DNA from: CAXMMR01 sp965198995
GTDB lineage: Bacteria > Pseudomonadota > Alphaproteobacteria > Acetobacterales > Acetobacteraceae
NCBI GenBank assembly: GCA_965198995.1
Contig: CBDAQG010000002.1
Span: 1,736,001 to 1,800,000, forward strand
DNA: 64,000 bases
Direction of reading: 5' to 3'
The translations under genes were made by a program, and so were the position numbers. The notes below the pieces were generated by a model. The model saw nothing but the letters and a program-made list of their open reading frames with translations. It had not been told where the DNA came from and ran no database searches. This document shows positions 26,519 through 35,307 of this stretch, in pieces; positions within the stretch are counted from its first letter, which is position 1, and each line of letters opens with the position of its first letter.

Positions 26519-27462
26519 CACATGTAGAGCTTCTGGGATTGCAGGTTGGTGTAGAGCCCGGCCACGAACTCGCCGTAGCCGTTGTAGATCACGGTGGGCA
26601 CCCGCTCGCCGCTGCCGAGCAGCCGCTCGGTGGCCTGGCTCCAGCGCGGGTGCGGCACGGCGGGGTTCACGTTGGCCCAGAAGCCGTATTCGTCCGGGTT
26701 GATCGCCTGCCAGAAATTGACCGGCTGCTTGTCGGTGAAGCCGATGGTGACCAGCGCTTTGGCGGATTTGAAGCCGTATTTCCAGGGCAGCAGCAGGCGC
26801 AACGGGCCGCCGTTCTGCGGGTCGAGCGGCTTGCCGTAGAGGCCGGTGGCGATGAAGGGCAGGTCGTTGGCGGCCTCGGCGATGGTGACCGCCTCGAGGT
26901 AGGGGAACGGGTAGACGCCGCTTTGCAGCCCGGGCATCACGTCGGGCTGCTGGGCGGTGGTGAAGGTGACGTATTTGGCGCTGGCGAGGGGCTTGGCGTA
27001 GGCGACCAGGCTTTTGAGCGGAAAGCCGCTCCAGGGCACGGTCATCGCCCAGGCCTCGACGCAGCGGTGGCGCAGCACGCGCTCGCTGATCGGCATGGCG
27101 CGCAGCAGGTCTTCCAGGCCGACGGTACGGGGCGTCTCGACCATGCCCTCGAAGCGGACCGACCAGGGCGACATCTTGAGCTTCTGGGCGGCCTGCCAGA
27201 TGTCCTTGTCGTCGCCGAACTCATAGTAGTTGTTGTAGGTGGTGGCGTCAGCCTCGGCGGTGAGCGGGCGGGTGACCATGAAGCGCGGGTCGCTGGTCGG
27301 CGCCGGGGCGGGCGCGGCGACGGCGCGCGGCAGCTGGCCGAACGTGGCGAGGCCGAGCCCGGCGGCGCCGGCCTGCAGCAGCCGGCGGCGTCCAAGCACC
27401 GCGTGCTCCGGCGTGGCCGCGCCCTCGGCCAGCTCCCAGCCCTGTCTGCTCCGCACCAGCAT
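26518..27462 (-). CDS. msrP: Protein-methionine-sulfoxide reductase catalytic subunit MsrP
   Basis: 314 aa periplasmic molybdopterin protein (formerly YedY) that repairs methionine sulfoxide in envelope proteins. Twin-arginine signal GRRRLLQAGAAGLGLA (residues 24-39), Mo-ligand Cys134 in RHRCVEAWAM, and the conserved VPWSGFPL, GGPLRLLLPWKYGFKSAK and TGFTDKQP-like (IGFTDKQPVNFW) blocks. ATG 27462 places the Tat signal near the N-terminus. The usual partner msrQ is not adjacent; a small two-helix protein is coupled instead. Needs molybdopterin (moaA is elsewhere in the window). Confidence 0.93.
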   Translation of the reverse strand: MLVRSRQGWELAEGAATPEHAVLGRRRLLQAGAAGLGLATFGQLPRAVAAPAPAPTSDPRFMVTRPLTAEADATTYNNYYEFGDDKDIWQAAQKLKMSPWSVRFEGMVETPRTVGLEDLLRAMPISERVLRHRCVEAWAMTVPWSGFPLKSLVAYAKPLASAKYVTFTTAQQPDVMPGLQSGVYPFPYLEAVTIAEAANDLPFIATGLYGKPLDPQNGGPLRLLLPWKYGFKSAKALVTIGFTDKQPVNFWQAINPDEYGFWANVNPAVPHPRWSQATERLLGSGERVPTVIYNGYGEFVAGLYTNLQSQKLYM

Positions 27463-27805
27463 CGTTTGCCCGCCCGTTATCTTGCCCTGATCTGGTCGGT
27501 CACGATCACGATGCGAGCCGCCTTGCAGCAGTTTAACATCGCCCGGCCGGGAAGGAAGGCCAGAGGCTCTGCCTCTGGACTCCACTGGGGCCCGAGGCCC
27601 CAGACCCCGATTATTTGGAGTTCGTACGGGCGCTTTCTTGCTTGGCGAAGCCAATCAATCCTGCTGCCACCGGCGCTGAGCACGCCGTATGGAATAGATG
27701 TCAGCGGATTTCACAGGCTTCGCCTCAAGCCCGCTCGCCCGGATGTCGCGCTAACGAGCAGAAGTTTTTTGCTTCTTTTTTTCAAAAAAGAAGCGCTGCC
27801 GTCCC
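27463..27805. repeat. Gap of 343 bp: palindromic repeat locus 14 and T-rich repeat T1
   Basis: About 27552-27735 is a composite repeat (CCAGAGGCTCTGCCTCTGG, TGGGGCCCGAGGCCCCA, CTTGGCGAAGCCAATCAATC, and a decayed AGGCTTCGCCT end). About 27753-27797 is the T-rich hairpin repeat (GCTTCTTTTTTTC / AAAAAAGAAGC preceded by AGTTTTTT). No gene is seen. It separates the glycosyltransferase pair from msrP on the same strand. Confidence 0.85.
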
Positions 27806-28885
27806 TCACCCGAGCGCCTGCGCAAGGTCCGCCACGAGGGTCGCCGCCATCTGCTGCCAGCCTGCCCACGGGTCGCCGCGTGGTTCGTGGCGGTGTGCGG
27901 TTGTCACCATGCGGGTGAGTGCGATGGCGATGGCGGCGGCCTCCGGTTCGCAGAGTGTGGCGAGCGGCTCGTTGCCGAGTTGTTCGGCCAGGCCGCCGAC
28001 GCGTGTTGCGACGATGCGGCGGCCGGCGGCGACGGCGGCGGCGGCGACGCCGCTCTGGCTGGCCTCGCGGTGGGAGAGCACCAGGCCGTCGGCCCAGCCG
28101 AGCAGGTCCGCCACCTCGATTTCGGGCACCCAGCGGTTTTCGACGGTGACGTTCGGCATGGCGGCGAGCCGGGTGAGCGCGGCGCTGCCGGGGCCTTGGC
28201 CGACGACGCGCACGGTCAGGTCGGCGCGTGGGCCGAGGGCATCAAGGCTGTCGGCGAGCAGGTCGAGGCCTTTGTAGGGCAGCAGGCGGCCGAAGGAGAG
28301 CAGGCGGAACGGGCCGGCGTGGCCGCCGGGGGCTGGTGGCGGGGTGGCGGCGAAGACGAAGGGGGGCAGGCCGGAGCGCAGCAGCGGCTTGTCGGCGGCG
28401 GCGCCGGTTTGGCGCAGGCGGGCGGCGACGTGGGCGGAGAGCGCGACCAGGGCGTCGGCCTGGGCGATGAGGCGGCGTTGCAACTGCATCTGCAACGGGA
28501 AGCCGTCGCCGGGATGGGGGTCGGCGTCGTGCACCATGAGGGCGAAGCGGCGGCCGGCGCGGTGCAGGGCGGCGCCCATGGCGAGGTCGAGCGGGCCGGG
28601 CATGGCGCAGAGTGCGGCGGTGATGCCGAGCGCGTCGACGCGGCGGGCGAGCTTGGGCACGAGCTGCGGCATGGCGAGCAGGCGGGCGGAGAAGCTGGCG
28701 ATGCCGGCATAGGTGCGCATCGGCAGCTCGCAGCGGGGCGGCGCCGGGCCGTGCATGATTTCCGCGCCCTCGGCGAGCGAGAGGACGACCTGGACGTCCG
28801 GCAGGGCGCGGCAGGCGCGGGCGAGCTCGGCCGCGACGCGTGGGCCGGCGCCGAAGCGGCCCCACTGCCAGATCAGCAGCCGCAT
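27806..28885 (-). CDS. Glycosyltransferase, GT4-like
   Basis: 359 aa GT-B fold glycosyltransferase. N-terminal half MRLLIWQWGRFGAGPRVAAEL is typical of an acceptor domain; the C-terminal half has FRLLSFGRLLPYKGLDLLADSL, VRVVGQGPG and the VLSHREASQSGVAAAAVAAG motif that matches the GT4 E-x7-E-like region. The sugar donor is unknown. It starts 13 bp inside the upstream glycosyltransferase gene, so the two form an operon, possibly for a surface polysaccharide. Confidence 0.82.
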   Translation of the reverse strand: MRLLIWQWGRFGAGPRVAAELARACRALPDVQVVLSLAEGAEIMHGPAPPRCELPMRTYAGIASFSARLLAMPQLVPKLARRVDALGITAALCAMPGPLDLAMGAALHRAGRRFALMVHDADPHPGDGFPLQMQLQRRLIAQADALVALSAHVAARLRQTGAAADKPLLRSGLPPFVFAATPPPAPGGHAGPFRLLSFGRLLPYKGLDLLADSLDALGPRADLTVRVVGQGPGSAALTRLAAMPNVTVENRWVPEIEVADLLGWADGLVLSHREASQSGVAAAAVAAGRRIVATRVGGLAEQLGNEPLATLCEPEAAAIAIALTRMVTTAHRHEPRGDPWAGWQQMAATLVADLAQALG

Positions 28886-30150
28886 GGGGCGCCGGCGAGA
28901 GGTGCGGCCGCGAGCGGCTCGCCAGCGAGGGCGGCGAGCAGCGGCGCGGCGGACAGGCGGGTGGTGGCGGCTTGGCGGCCGGCCTCGCCGAGTTGGCGGC
29001 GTCGCGCCGCGTTGTCGGCGAGCAGGCGCAGGCTGGCGGCGGCGGCGGCGACATCCGCCTCGGCCCAGACGGCGCCTGGCACCTCGAACACGCCGCGGGG
29101 GTCGCGCGCCGGCACCAGCGTGTAGGGCACCGGCATGCCGCTTTGCGCATCCAGGAAGTCGGTGCTGCCGGACCAGTCGGTGGCGATGACGGGGCGGCCG
29201 AGCAGCATCGCCTCGGCCGGCACCAGGCCGAAGCCCTCGCTGCGATGCAGCGACAGGACGATGTCGCAGGCGGCGGTCAGCGCGTGGCGTTCGGCCTCGC
29301 CGAGGGTCTCGGTCATGATGCGGATGTTGGCCGCACCGTCGACGGCGGCGGCGATCGCCTGCATGTCGGCGCGGGCGTGGCCGGGTTGGCCGATTTTCAG
29401 CAGCAGCAGGCGGTCGGGCCGGGCGGCGAAGGCGTGCCGGAAGGCGGCGATGGCGGCGAGCGGGTTCTTGCGGGCGAAGGAGGAGGCGAGGCTGAACGAC
29501 ACCAGCACGGTGACGACGCCGTCGGCCAGCCCGAAGGCGGCGCGGCCGAGCGGCGCCGGGACGGGCGGACAGGCGGCGAGCGGCAGCGGCACCAGGCGCA
29601 CCCGGCCGGGATGCAGCGGCTCCAGCGCCGCGGCGGTGAAGCGCGACGGCGCCCAAACTTCGTGCACGAGTCGGGCCGGGCGGCGCCAGGCGGGCGGTGC
29701 GACCGGCAGCTCCCAGAACCAATAGCCGATCATCCGCCGGCCGCCGACCGCGCGGCGGCCGAGGCGCAGCAGCGCCAAGGCGAGCAGCGGCGGGTTGGCA
29801 AGGCAGAGCAGCGGCGTCGTCGGGGTGGGCGCGCCGGCGGTCGTCGGCGGCATCAGGCCGGCCGCCTCGCCGGCGAGCGCCAGGCCGACGTCGCGCGGCC
29901 AGGCCGGCACGCCGGCGGCGAGCAGGGCGCGCAACAGGATGCGGGCCGCCTCGCCCAAGCCGGAGGCGCGCAGCACCTCGCCGGCGACGATCAGGCCGGC
30001 GGCGGGGTCGCGCTCGGCCGGGATGGCGGTGGGATGCGGCGCCAGCATCGTCGCGCCGCGGGCCAGGGCAGCGCGACGCGCCTCCGGCGGCAGGCGTCGC
30101 CACAGGCGGTGAAGCGGCGATAGCCCGGCCCGTGGCGTCGAACGTTGCAT
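28873..30150 (-). CDS. Glycosyltransferase family 4
   Basis: 425 aa glycosyltransferase with a GT-B fold. GEVLRASGLGEAARILLRAL at the N-terminus, MIGYWFWELP and VHEVWAPSRFTAAAL, then a C-terminal donor domain with CDIVLSLHRSEGFGLVPAEAM, the EGFGLVPAEAM motif that is characteristic of GT4. Start ATG 30150 is followed by a short unconserved stretch; the frame runs further upstream into a low-complexity tandem repeat and is not believed. It overlaps the next glycosyltransferase by 13 bp. Confidence 0.85.
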   Translation of the reverse strand: MQRSTPRAGLSPLHRLWRRLPPEARRAALARGATMLAPHPTAIPAERDPAAGLIVAGEVLRASGLGEAARILLRALLAAGVPAWPRDVGLALAGEAAGLMPPTTAGAPTPTTPLLCLANPPLLALALLRLGRRAVGGRRMIGYWFWELPVAPPAWRRPARLVHEVWAPSRFTAAALEPLHPGRVRLVPLPLAACPPVPAPLGRAAFGLADGVVTVLVSFSLASSFARKNPLAAIAAFRHAFAARPDRLLLLKIGQPGHARADMQAIAAAVDGAANIRIMTETLGEAERHALTAACDIVLSLHRSEGFGLVPAEAMLLGRPVIATDWSGSTDFLDAQSGMPVPYTLVPARDPRGVFEVPGAVWAEADVAAAAASLRLLADNAARRRQLGEAGRQAATTRLSAAPLLAALAGEPLAAAPLAGAPCGC

Positions 30151-30190
30151 GCGGTGGATCAGCCTGACCCGTGGCCGCCTGCCAGGCAAG

Positions 30191-30277
30191 GGCGCGGCGG
30201 CGCGGCGCGGCGGCGGGGCATGGCGGCGGGGCATGGCGGCGGGGCGCGGCGAGGCATGGCGGCGGGGCTGGCGGCGC
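30191..30277. repeat. GC-rich tandem repeat upstream of argE
   Basis: Imperfect reiterations of GGCGGGGCATGGC in 87 bp between two divergent genes. Very G-rich on the plus strand; G-run spacing could permit quadruplex structure. No gene. Confidence 0.7.
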
Positions 30278-30329
30278 ACACCGCGTGATGCCGGTTGCCG
30301 TGTCCGGACGGGCGTATACACTCGCGCCA

Positions 30330-31532
30330 ATGTCCGTCACCAGCGCGCCGACAACCATCGAAATCCTGGAGCGGCTGGTGTCTTTCGACACCACGTCCCG
30401 CGCCTCCAACCATGCGCTGATCGACTGGGTGCGCGGGTATCTGGACGGGCTCGAGGTGCCTTACACGCTCAGCCATCATCCGAGCGAGGCCAAGACCAAC
30501 CTGCACGCCGTCGTCGGGCCGGAGCTGCCGGGCGGCTTCGTGCTGTCCGGGCATGTCGACACGGTGCCGGTCGATGGCCAGGACTGGAGCTCGGACCCGT
30601 TCAGCCTCACGCGGCGCGAGGGCCGGCTGTATGGCCGCGGCAGCACCGACATGAAGGGCTTCGTCGCCAGCATGCTCGCGGCCGTGCCGGCGATGCAGGC
30701 GGCGTGGCGGGGCGGCGGGCTGCCGCGGCCGATGCACCTGTTCATCACCTACGACGAGGAGGTGACCTGCGACGGTGCGCGGGTGCTGGTGGAGCAGCTC
30801 CGGCGCGACGGCCAGGCGCCGTCGCTGTGCATCGTCGGCGAGCCGACGATGATGCGGCCGGTGATCGCCCATAAGGGCCGGCTGGCTGCCGCGGTGACGT
30901 TCCGCGGCAAAGCGGGGCACTCCTCGCGGCCGGCGGGCGGCGGCAATGCGGTGCATGCCGCCGCACGGGCGGCCGCCTTCGTCGCCGCCGAGGCCGAGCG
31001 GCTGGCGCGCGAGGGCCGGCGCGCCGAGGGCTTCGACCCGCCGCACTCCACCACCCAGGTCGGACGGTTCGAGGGTGGCGGCGCGCTCAACATCATCCCC
31101 GCCCAGGCGCGCTTCGAGGTCGAGTGGCGCAGCGTGCCGGGCGACAGCCTGCAGGCGCTGTCGCGCCGGCTGTGCGAGCACATCGAGACGCAGATCCTGC
31201 CGGCGATGCGGGCGGACGATCCGGCCGGCGGCGCTTGCGGCTACAGCTTCGAGGTGGCGACCGAGCTGCCGCCGCTGGCGCTGCCGGCCGAGCACCCGCT
31301 CGCCGCGCTGGTGCATGGCCTGACGGGGGTGAACACCTCCGAGCGCGTCAGCTACGGCACCGAGGCGGGGATCTACCAGAATGCCGGCATCGCCGCCCTG
31401 GTCTGCGGGCCGGGCGACATCGCCCAGGCGCATCAGCCGGACGAGTATATCGAAACTGCCCAGCTCGACGCCTGCGACCGCTTCATCGGCCGGCTGATCG
31501 GGCGCCTCGGGGCGCGCGAGCTGACGCATTGA
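30330..31532 (+). CDS. argE: Acetylornithine deacetylase
   Basis: 400 aa M20-family di-zinc hydrolase. GHVDTVPVDGQDW supplies the first metal His/Asp, GRGSTDMKG the bridging Asp, YDEEVTCDG the catalytic Glu and GEPT the next ligand; the dimerisation domain follows around 180-290 (GKAGHSSRP). This pattern is typical of ArgE, which releases ornithine from N-acetylornithine. Start ATG 30330 follows the tandem repeat; a longer frame exists through that repeat but is not supported. A second zinc hydrolase gene follows. Confidence 0.88.
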   Translation: MSVTSAPTTIEILERLVSFDTTSRASNHALIDWVRGYLDGLEVPYTLSHHPSEAKTNLHAVVGPELPGGFVLSGHVDTVPVDGQDWSSDPFSLTRREGRLYGRGSTDMKGFVASMLAAVPAMQAAWRGGGLPRPMHLFITYDEEVTCDGARVLVEQLRRDGQAPSLCIVGEPTMMRPVIAHKGRLAAAVTFRGKAGHSSRPAGGGNAVHAAARAAAFVAAEAERLAREGRRAEGFDPPHSTTQVGRFEGGGALNIIPAQARFEVEWRSVPGDSLQALSRRLCEHIETQILPAMRADDPAGGACGYSFEVATELPPLALPAEHPLAALVHGLTGVNTSERVSYGTEAGIYQNAGIAALVCGPGDIAQAHQPDEYIETAQLDACDRFIGRLIGRLGARELTH

Positions 31533-31590
31533 GCGGACCGTCGCGGTGGGCGGGCCGGGCCCGAGCAAGCCGGGCGAGCAAGCCGGGCGG

Positions 31591-32559
31591 ATGAGCGGCG
31601 GGGTGGCCCGCGCGCCGGAACGGACGGCGTTCGAGGTGGCGCTCGAGCCGCCCGACCTGTCGCCCTGGCTTGCCGGCAATGCGGGTGTGCCGGGCTTCAT
31701 GACCTATGCCGCGGCCGCGCCCGGGCCGCACGTCGTCATCACCTCGCTGGTGCACGGCAACGAGATCAGCGGCGCGGTGGCGCTGGACGAGCTGTTGCGC
31801 GGCGGGGTGCGGCCGGCCTGCGGAAGGCTGACGGTCGGCTTCGTCAACCTGTCGGCGTTCGCCCGCTTTGATCCCGGCGCGCCCACCGCCTCGCGCTTCG
31901 TCGACGAGGATCTCAACCGGCTGTGGGACCTGCGCCTGCTCGACGGCCCGCACCGCTCGCTCGAGCTTGACCGGGCGCGCGAGATCCGGCCGGTGATCGA
32001 GGCCGCCGACATCCTGCTCGACCTGCACTCGATGCTGTGGCCGTCCGACCCGCTGATCCTGTCCGGCCCGGCGGAGAAGGGGCGCACGCTGGCGGCCTCG
32101 CTCGGCGTGCCGCCGCTGGTGATCGCCGATCACGGCCACGCCAACGGACCGCGGCTGATCGACCATCCGGGCTTCACCAGCCCCGACAGCAGCCGGATCG
32201 CCGTGCTGGTCGAGGCGGGTGCGCATTGGCAGCGGGCGACCGTCGCCACCGACCTCGCTTGCATCGCCGCCCTGTTCGCCCGCACGGGCCTGGCGAGCGA
32301 GGCGATTGCGGCGCCGCCGGTCGCCGGACGATGCGCCGAGGTGACCCATACGGTGACCGCGATGACCGCCGACTTCAACTTTCTTGCCGCCTATCGCGGC
32401 GGCGACATCGTGCCGGACCGCGACACGCTGATCGCCCTGGACGGCACCGCCGAGGTGCGAACGCCGCATGATGATTGCCTGCTGGTGATGCCCAGCCTCA
32501 GGCCAAGCCGGGGGCATACGGCAGTGCGACTGGCAAGGCTTTTGGAAGTTTTGGGGTAG
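31591..32559 (+). CDS. Succinylglutamate desuccinylase/aspartoacylase family protein
   Basis: 322 aa zinc carboxypeptidase-like deacylase. The zinc signature appears as LVHGNE near the N-terminus and the third ligand as LLDLHSMLWP; SRFVDEDLNRLW is also typical of the AstE/ASPA family. The acyl substrate is unknown, but placement 58 bp behind argE suggests related N-acyl amino-acid metabolism. ATG 31591 is preferred; a GTG at 31546 in the same frame would add 15 residues. Confidence 0.82.
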   Translation: MSGGVARAPERTAFEVALEPPDLSPWLAGNAGVPGFMTYAAAAPGPHVVITSLVHGNEISGAVALDELLRGGVRPACGRLTVGFVNLSAFARFDPGAPTASRFVDEDLNRLWDLRLLDGPHRSLELDRAREIRPVIEAADILLDLHSMLWPSDPLILSGPAEKGRTLAASLGVPPLVIADHGHANGPRLIDHPGFTSPDSSRIAVLVEAGAHWQRATVATDLACIAALFARTGLASEAIAAPPVAGRCAEVTHTVTAMTADFNFLAAYRGGDIVPDRDTLIALDGTAEVRTPHDDCLLVMPSLRPSRGHTAVRLARLLEVLG

Positions 32560-32591
32560 GACAGGCGAAGGCGCCCGCTTCGTGAGGCGGG

Positions 32592-32722
32592 TTCTTTCTT
32601 GCCTGGCGACGCCATTCAATCCCGCGTCCGACGCCGAGCTCGCCAGGGGATCATGGATCCGAAATGGATTTTGAAGGCTCCGCCTTTAATGGGGTCCAGG
32701 GGCAAAGCCCCTGGCCTTCCTT
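32592..32722. repeat. Palindromic intergenic repeat, locus 15 (modules C-A)
   Basis: CTTGCCTGGCGACGCCATTCAATC core, then TTTTGAAGGCTCCGCCTTTAA and CCAGGGGCAAAGCCCCTGG, ending GCCTTCCTT. Between convergent genes; the B module is missing. Confidence 0.88.
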
Positions 32723-32723
32723 G

Positions 32724-32972
32724 CTAAAGCGCCGTCTGGCTAACAGGCTCAACGACCGGCTTCTGTGCCTCCGGTCCGCCCAGCATTTCGTCGATGGCTG
32801 CGCGGGCGGCCAGGACGGCTGACTTGAACGAGCCACGCAGGCCGCGGGCGCGGGTCAGTCCGCTGGCGGAGGCTCGTTTTGCGTTCTTGTCATACACTGA
32901 CCAGGCGCGCATGCCGTCGGTCTCGATGCCGACCACATAGACGACGCCGCGATACTCCAGGGTTTGCTCCAT
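32724..32972 (-). CDS. Small hypothetical protein
   Basis: 82 aa, family not recognised. It begins MEQTLEYRGVVYVVGIETDGMRAWSVYD, a beta-rich opening, and has an Ala-rich helical middle (KSAVLAARAAIDEML). Its ATG (32972) overlaps the ATG of arfB on the other strand by two bases, so the two genes diverge with no spacer at all. Codon use and the clean start argue that it is real. Confidence 0.65.
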   Translation of the reverse strand: MEQTLEYRGVVYVVGIETDGMRAWSVYDKNAKRASASGLTRARGLRGSFKSAVLAARAAIDEMLGGPEAQKPVVEPVSQTAL

Positions 32973-33378
32973 GCCGCCTCCCGTCATTATCAGCGAACGT
33001 GAGGTCGCCTGGCGTTTCGTCCAGTCCTCCGGGCCGGGCGGGCAGAACGTCAACAAGGTGGCCAGCGCGGCGCAGTTGCGCTTCGACGTGGCGCGTTCGC
33101 CGAGCCTGAGCGAGCCGGTGCGGACGCGGCTGATGGCGCTGGCGGGGCGTCGGGTGAGCGGCGACGGGGTGCTGGTGATCACCGCGCAGCGCTTCCGCAG
33201 TCAGGAGCGCAACCGGGCGGACGCGTTGGAGCGGCTGCAGGCGCTGGTGGCGGCGGCGTCCGAGCGGCCGGAGTATCGGGTGCCGACCAGGGTGCCTTAC
33301 GGACAGAAGCGGCAGCGGCTGGAAGGCAAGACCAAGCGCGCAACAGTCAAGGCCAACAGAAAGCGGGTAGACGAATAG
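32971..33378 (+). CDS. arfB: Alternative ribosome-rescue factor ArfB
   Basis: 135 aa peptidyl-tRNA hydrolase (also YaeJ/ICT1). The catalytic GGQ tripeptide is at 23-25 in SSGPGGQNVNKVASAAQLRFDV, and the C-terminal tail is strongly basic (KRQRLEGKTKRATVKANRKR), the part that enters the empty mRNA channel of stalled ribosomes. Only ATG 32971 gives the conserved N-terminus. The start overlaps the divergent small gene, so the promoter must lie inside that neighbour or the mRNA must be leaderless. Confidence 0.93.
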   Translation: MPPPVIISEREVAWRFVQSSGPGGQNVNKVASAAQLRFDVARSPSLSEPVRTRLMALAGRRVSGDGVLVITAQRFRSQERNRADALERLQALVAAASERPEYRVPTRVPYGQKRQRLEGKTKRATVKANRKRVDE

Positions 33379-33436
33379 ATGGGGGTCTGGGGCCTCAGGC
33401 CCCAGCGGGTCCAGGGCAGAGCCCTGGCCTTCCTCC
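33379..33436. repeat. Palindromic intergenic repeat, locus 16 (module B)
   Basis: TGGGGCCTCAGGCCCCA and CCAGGGCAGAGCCCTGG hairpins ending GCCTTCCT, between convergent arfB and the alcohol dehydrogenase. Confidence 0.88.
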
Positions 33437-34545
33437 TAGTAGGTCACCACGGTGCGAATGCTTTCACCGTGCACCATCAGTTCGAAGCCGTCATTGATCT
33501 GCTCCAGCGGCAGGGTGTGGGTGATCAGCGGGTCGATTTCGATCCGCTTGTCCATGTACCAGTCGACGATCCTCGGCACGTCGGTGCGGCCCCTGGCGCC
33601 GCCGAAGGCCGAGCCGATCCAGCGCCGCCCGGTGACGAGCTGGAATGGGCGGGTGCTGATCTCCTGGCCGGCGGCGGCGACGCCGATGATGGTGGCGACA
33701 CCCCAGCCCTTATGGGCGCATTCGAGCGCCTGCCGCATGAGGGTCGGGCTGCCGACACACTCGAACGTGTAGTCGGCGCCGCCACCGGTGAGCTCGACCA
33801 GGTGGCCGACCAGGTCCTCGATGCCCTTCGGGTTGACGAAGTGGGTCATGCCGAAGCGGCGGGCGATGGCCTCGCGCTCGGGGTTGAGGTCGACGCCGAC
33901 GATCTGGGCGGCGCCGACCAGGCGGGCGCCCTGCACGACGTTCAGGCCGATGCCGCCGAGGCCGAACACCACGACCGTCGCGCCGGGCTCGACCTTGGCG
34001 GTGAACAGCACCGCGCCGATGCCGGTGGTGACGCCGCAGCCGACGTAGCAGACGGTCTCGAACGGCGCGTCGGCGCGGATCTTCGCGCACGCGATCTCGG
34101 GCATGACGGTGAAGTTCGAGAAGGTCGAGCAGCCCATGTAGTGCAGGATCGGCCGGCCCTTGTGGCTGAAGCGGGAGGTGCCGTCGGGCATCAGGCCGCG
34201 GCCCTGGGTGCCGCGGATGGCCTGGCAGAGGTTGGTCTTGCGGCTGAGGCAGTACTCGCACTCGCGGCACTCGGGCGTGTAGAGCGGGATCACGTGGTCG
34301 CCGGGGCGGACGGCGGTGACCCCTGCCCCGACCTCGCGCACGATGCCCGCCCCCTCATGGCCGAGGATCGACGGGAACAGCCCTTCCGGGTCGCCGCCGG
34401 AGAGGGTGAACTTGTCGGTGTGGCAGAGGCCAGTGGCGCGCAGCTCGACCAGCACCTCGCCGGCGTGCGGACCCTCGAGGTCGACCTCGTCCACCACCAG
34501 CTTGCTGCCCGCCTCGAACGCGATTGCCGCGCGTGTCCGCATCAC
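33436..34545 (-). CDS. frmA: S-(hydroxymethyl)glutathione dehydrogenase / class III alcohol dehydrogenase
   Basis: 369 aa zinc dehydrogenase that oxidises the formaldehyde-glutathione adduct. Catalytic zinc ligands GLCHTDKFTLSG and GHEGAGIV, structural zinc Cys cluster CRECEYCLSRKTNLC, nucleotide-binding GLGGIGLNVVQGARLVGA and the class III signature ESIRTVVTY C-terminus. Followed, with 1 bp between, by nothing of its pathway: the N-formylglutamate hydrolase gene lies upstream on the same strand. Formate from this route could feed the formate dehydrogenase at 45-48 kb. Confidence 0.93.
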   Translation of the reverse strand: MMRTRAAIAFEAGSKLVVDEVDLEGPHAGEVLVELRATGLCHTDKFTLSGGDPEGLFPSILGHEGAGIVREVGAGVTAVRPGDHVIPLYTPECRECEYCLSRKTNLCQAIRGTQGRGLMPDGTSRFSHKGRPILHYMGCSTFSNFTVMPEIACAKIRADAPFETVCYVGCGVTTGIGAVLFTAKVEPGATVVVFGLGGIGLNVVQGARLVGAAQIVGVDLNPEREAIARRFGMTHFVNPKGIEDLVGHLVELTGGGADYTFECVGSPTLMRQALECAHKGWGVATIIGVAAAGQEISTRPFQLVTGRRWIGSAFGGARGRTDVPRIVDWYMDKRIEIDPLITHTLPLEQINDGFELMVHGESIRTVVTY

Positions 34546-34546
34546 T

Positions 34547-35305
34547 CTAGCCCTCCAGGCCGACCGCCACCGCGGCGAGCGGCAGCAACTCCGCCAGCAG
34601 CAACGCCCAGGAGCGCTGCCCGGCTGCGTCGGCGATCAGGTCCTGGCGGATCTCCAACTCGACATTCGGCAGCCCCCGCCGCTCGGCCTGCAACGGCACG
34701 GTGTAATCCGAGGTCTGGGACAGCGCATAGGGCTCGTTGTCGCCGACCGGCGGCGGCAGGCGCTGGCGGAACAGGGCGAGCAGCGCTTCGGCGAAGCGGT
34801 TGCCCGGGGTGTAGAGCACGCCGGCCTGCCAGGGGCGCGGCTCGTCGAGGTAGACCGGGGTGAAGCTGTGCACGGCGACCAGGATGCTGGGGCGGGCGCG
34901 CGCCAGCACGCCGGCGAGCGCCGCCTGGTAGGGCCGCAGGATCTCCGCCCGCCTCGCCTCGGCGGCGGCCGGCGCCAGGCCGCGATTGCCGGGGATCGCG
35001 GTGCGCTCGCTGATCACCGGGATCGAGCCGGGGTGGTCCTCCGCGCGGTTGCAGTCGATCACCAGGCGCGAGTAGCGCTGCGCGACGAGCGCGGCGTCGA
35101 GGTGCCCGGACATCGCCCGGGCGACGCCGAGGGCGCCGATGTCCCAGGCGACGTGGCGGTCGAACTCGGCGGCAGGCACGCCGAGGTCGCCGAGGCGCCC
35201 GGGCACGGCCCGGCCGGCGTGGTCGCAGGCCAGGACGAAGGGAGAGCTGCCGGTGGCGCGCTCCAGCAGGACTGGGGCGGGGTCGGTCGGGCTTCGCAAA
35301 AGCAT
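34547..35305 (-). CDS. N-formylglutamate amidohydrolase family protein
   Basis: 252 aa. FVLACDHAGRAVP with the characteristic His, HVAWDIGALGVARAM, YSRLVIDCNRAEDHPGSIP and LVAVHSFTPVYLDEPRPW define the N-formylglutamate amidohydrolase fold, which releases formate in histidine breakdown. No other hut gene is near, so the true substrate is open. Start ATG 35305 (MLLRSPTD). The frame continues upstream through the T-rich repeat (FFKKEA-type residues), an artefact. It ends 1 bp before the frmA start. Confidence 0.85.
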   Translation of the reverse strand: MLLRSPTDPAPVLLERATGSSPFVLACDHAGRAVPGRLGDLGVPAAEFDRHVAWDIGALGVARAMSGHLDAALVAQRYSRLVIDCNRAEDHPGSIPVISERTAIPGNRGLAPAAAEARRAEILRPYQAALAGVLARARPSILVAVHSFTPVYLDEPRPWQAGVLYTPGNRFAEALLALFRQRLPPPVGDNEPYALSQTSDYTVPLQAERRGLPNVELEIRQDLIADAAGQRSWALLLAELLPLAAVAVGLEG

Positions 35306-35307
35306 CA

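Noticed and set aside
30170..30329. Longer ArgE and glycosyltransferase N-termini through the GC-rich tandem repeat
   Set aside because: The added residues are low-complexity repeat translations; the chosen starts give the family N-termini.
27806..30409. A single 867-residue protein spanning both glycosyltransferases
   Set aside because: The upstream half is an out-of-frame Arg/Pro-rich translation of the first glycosyltransferase gene; two overlapping genes fit the motifs.
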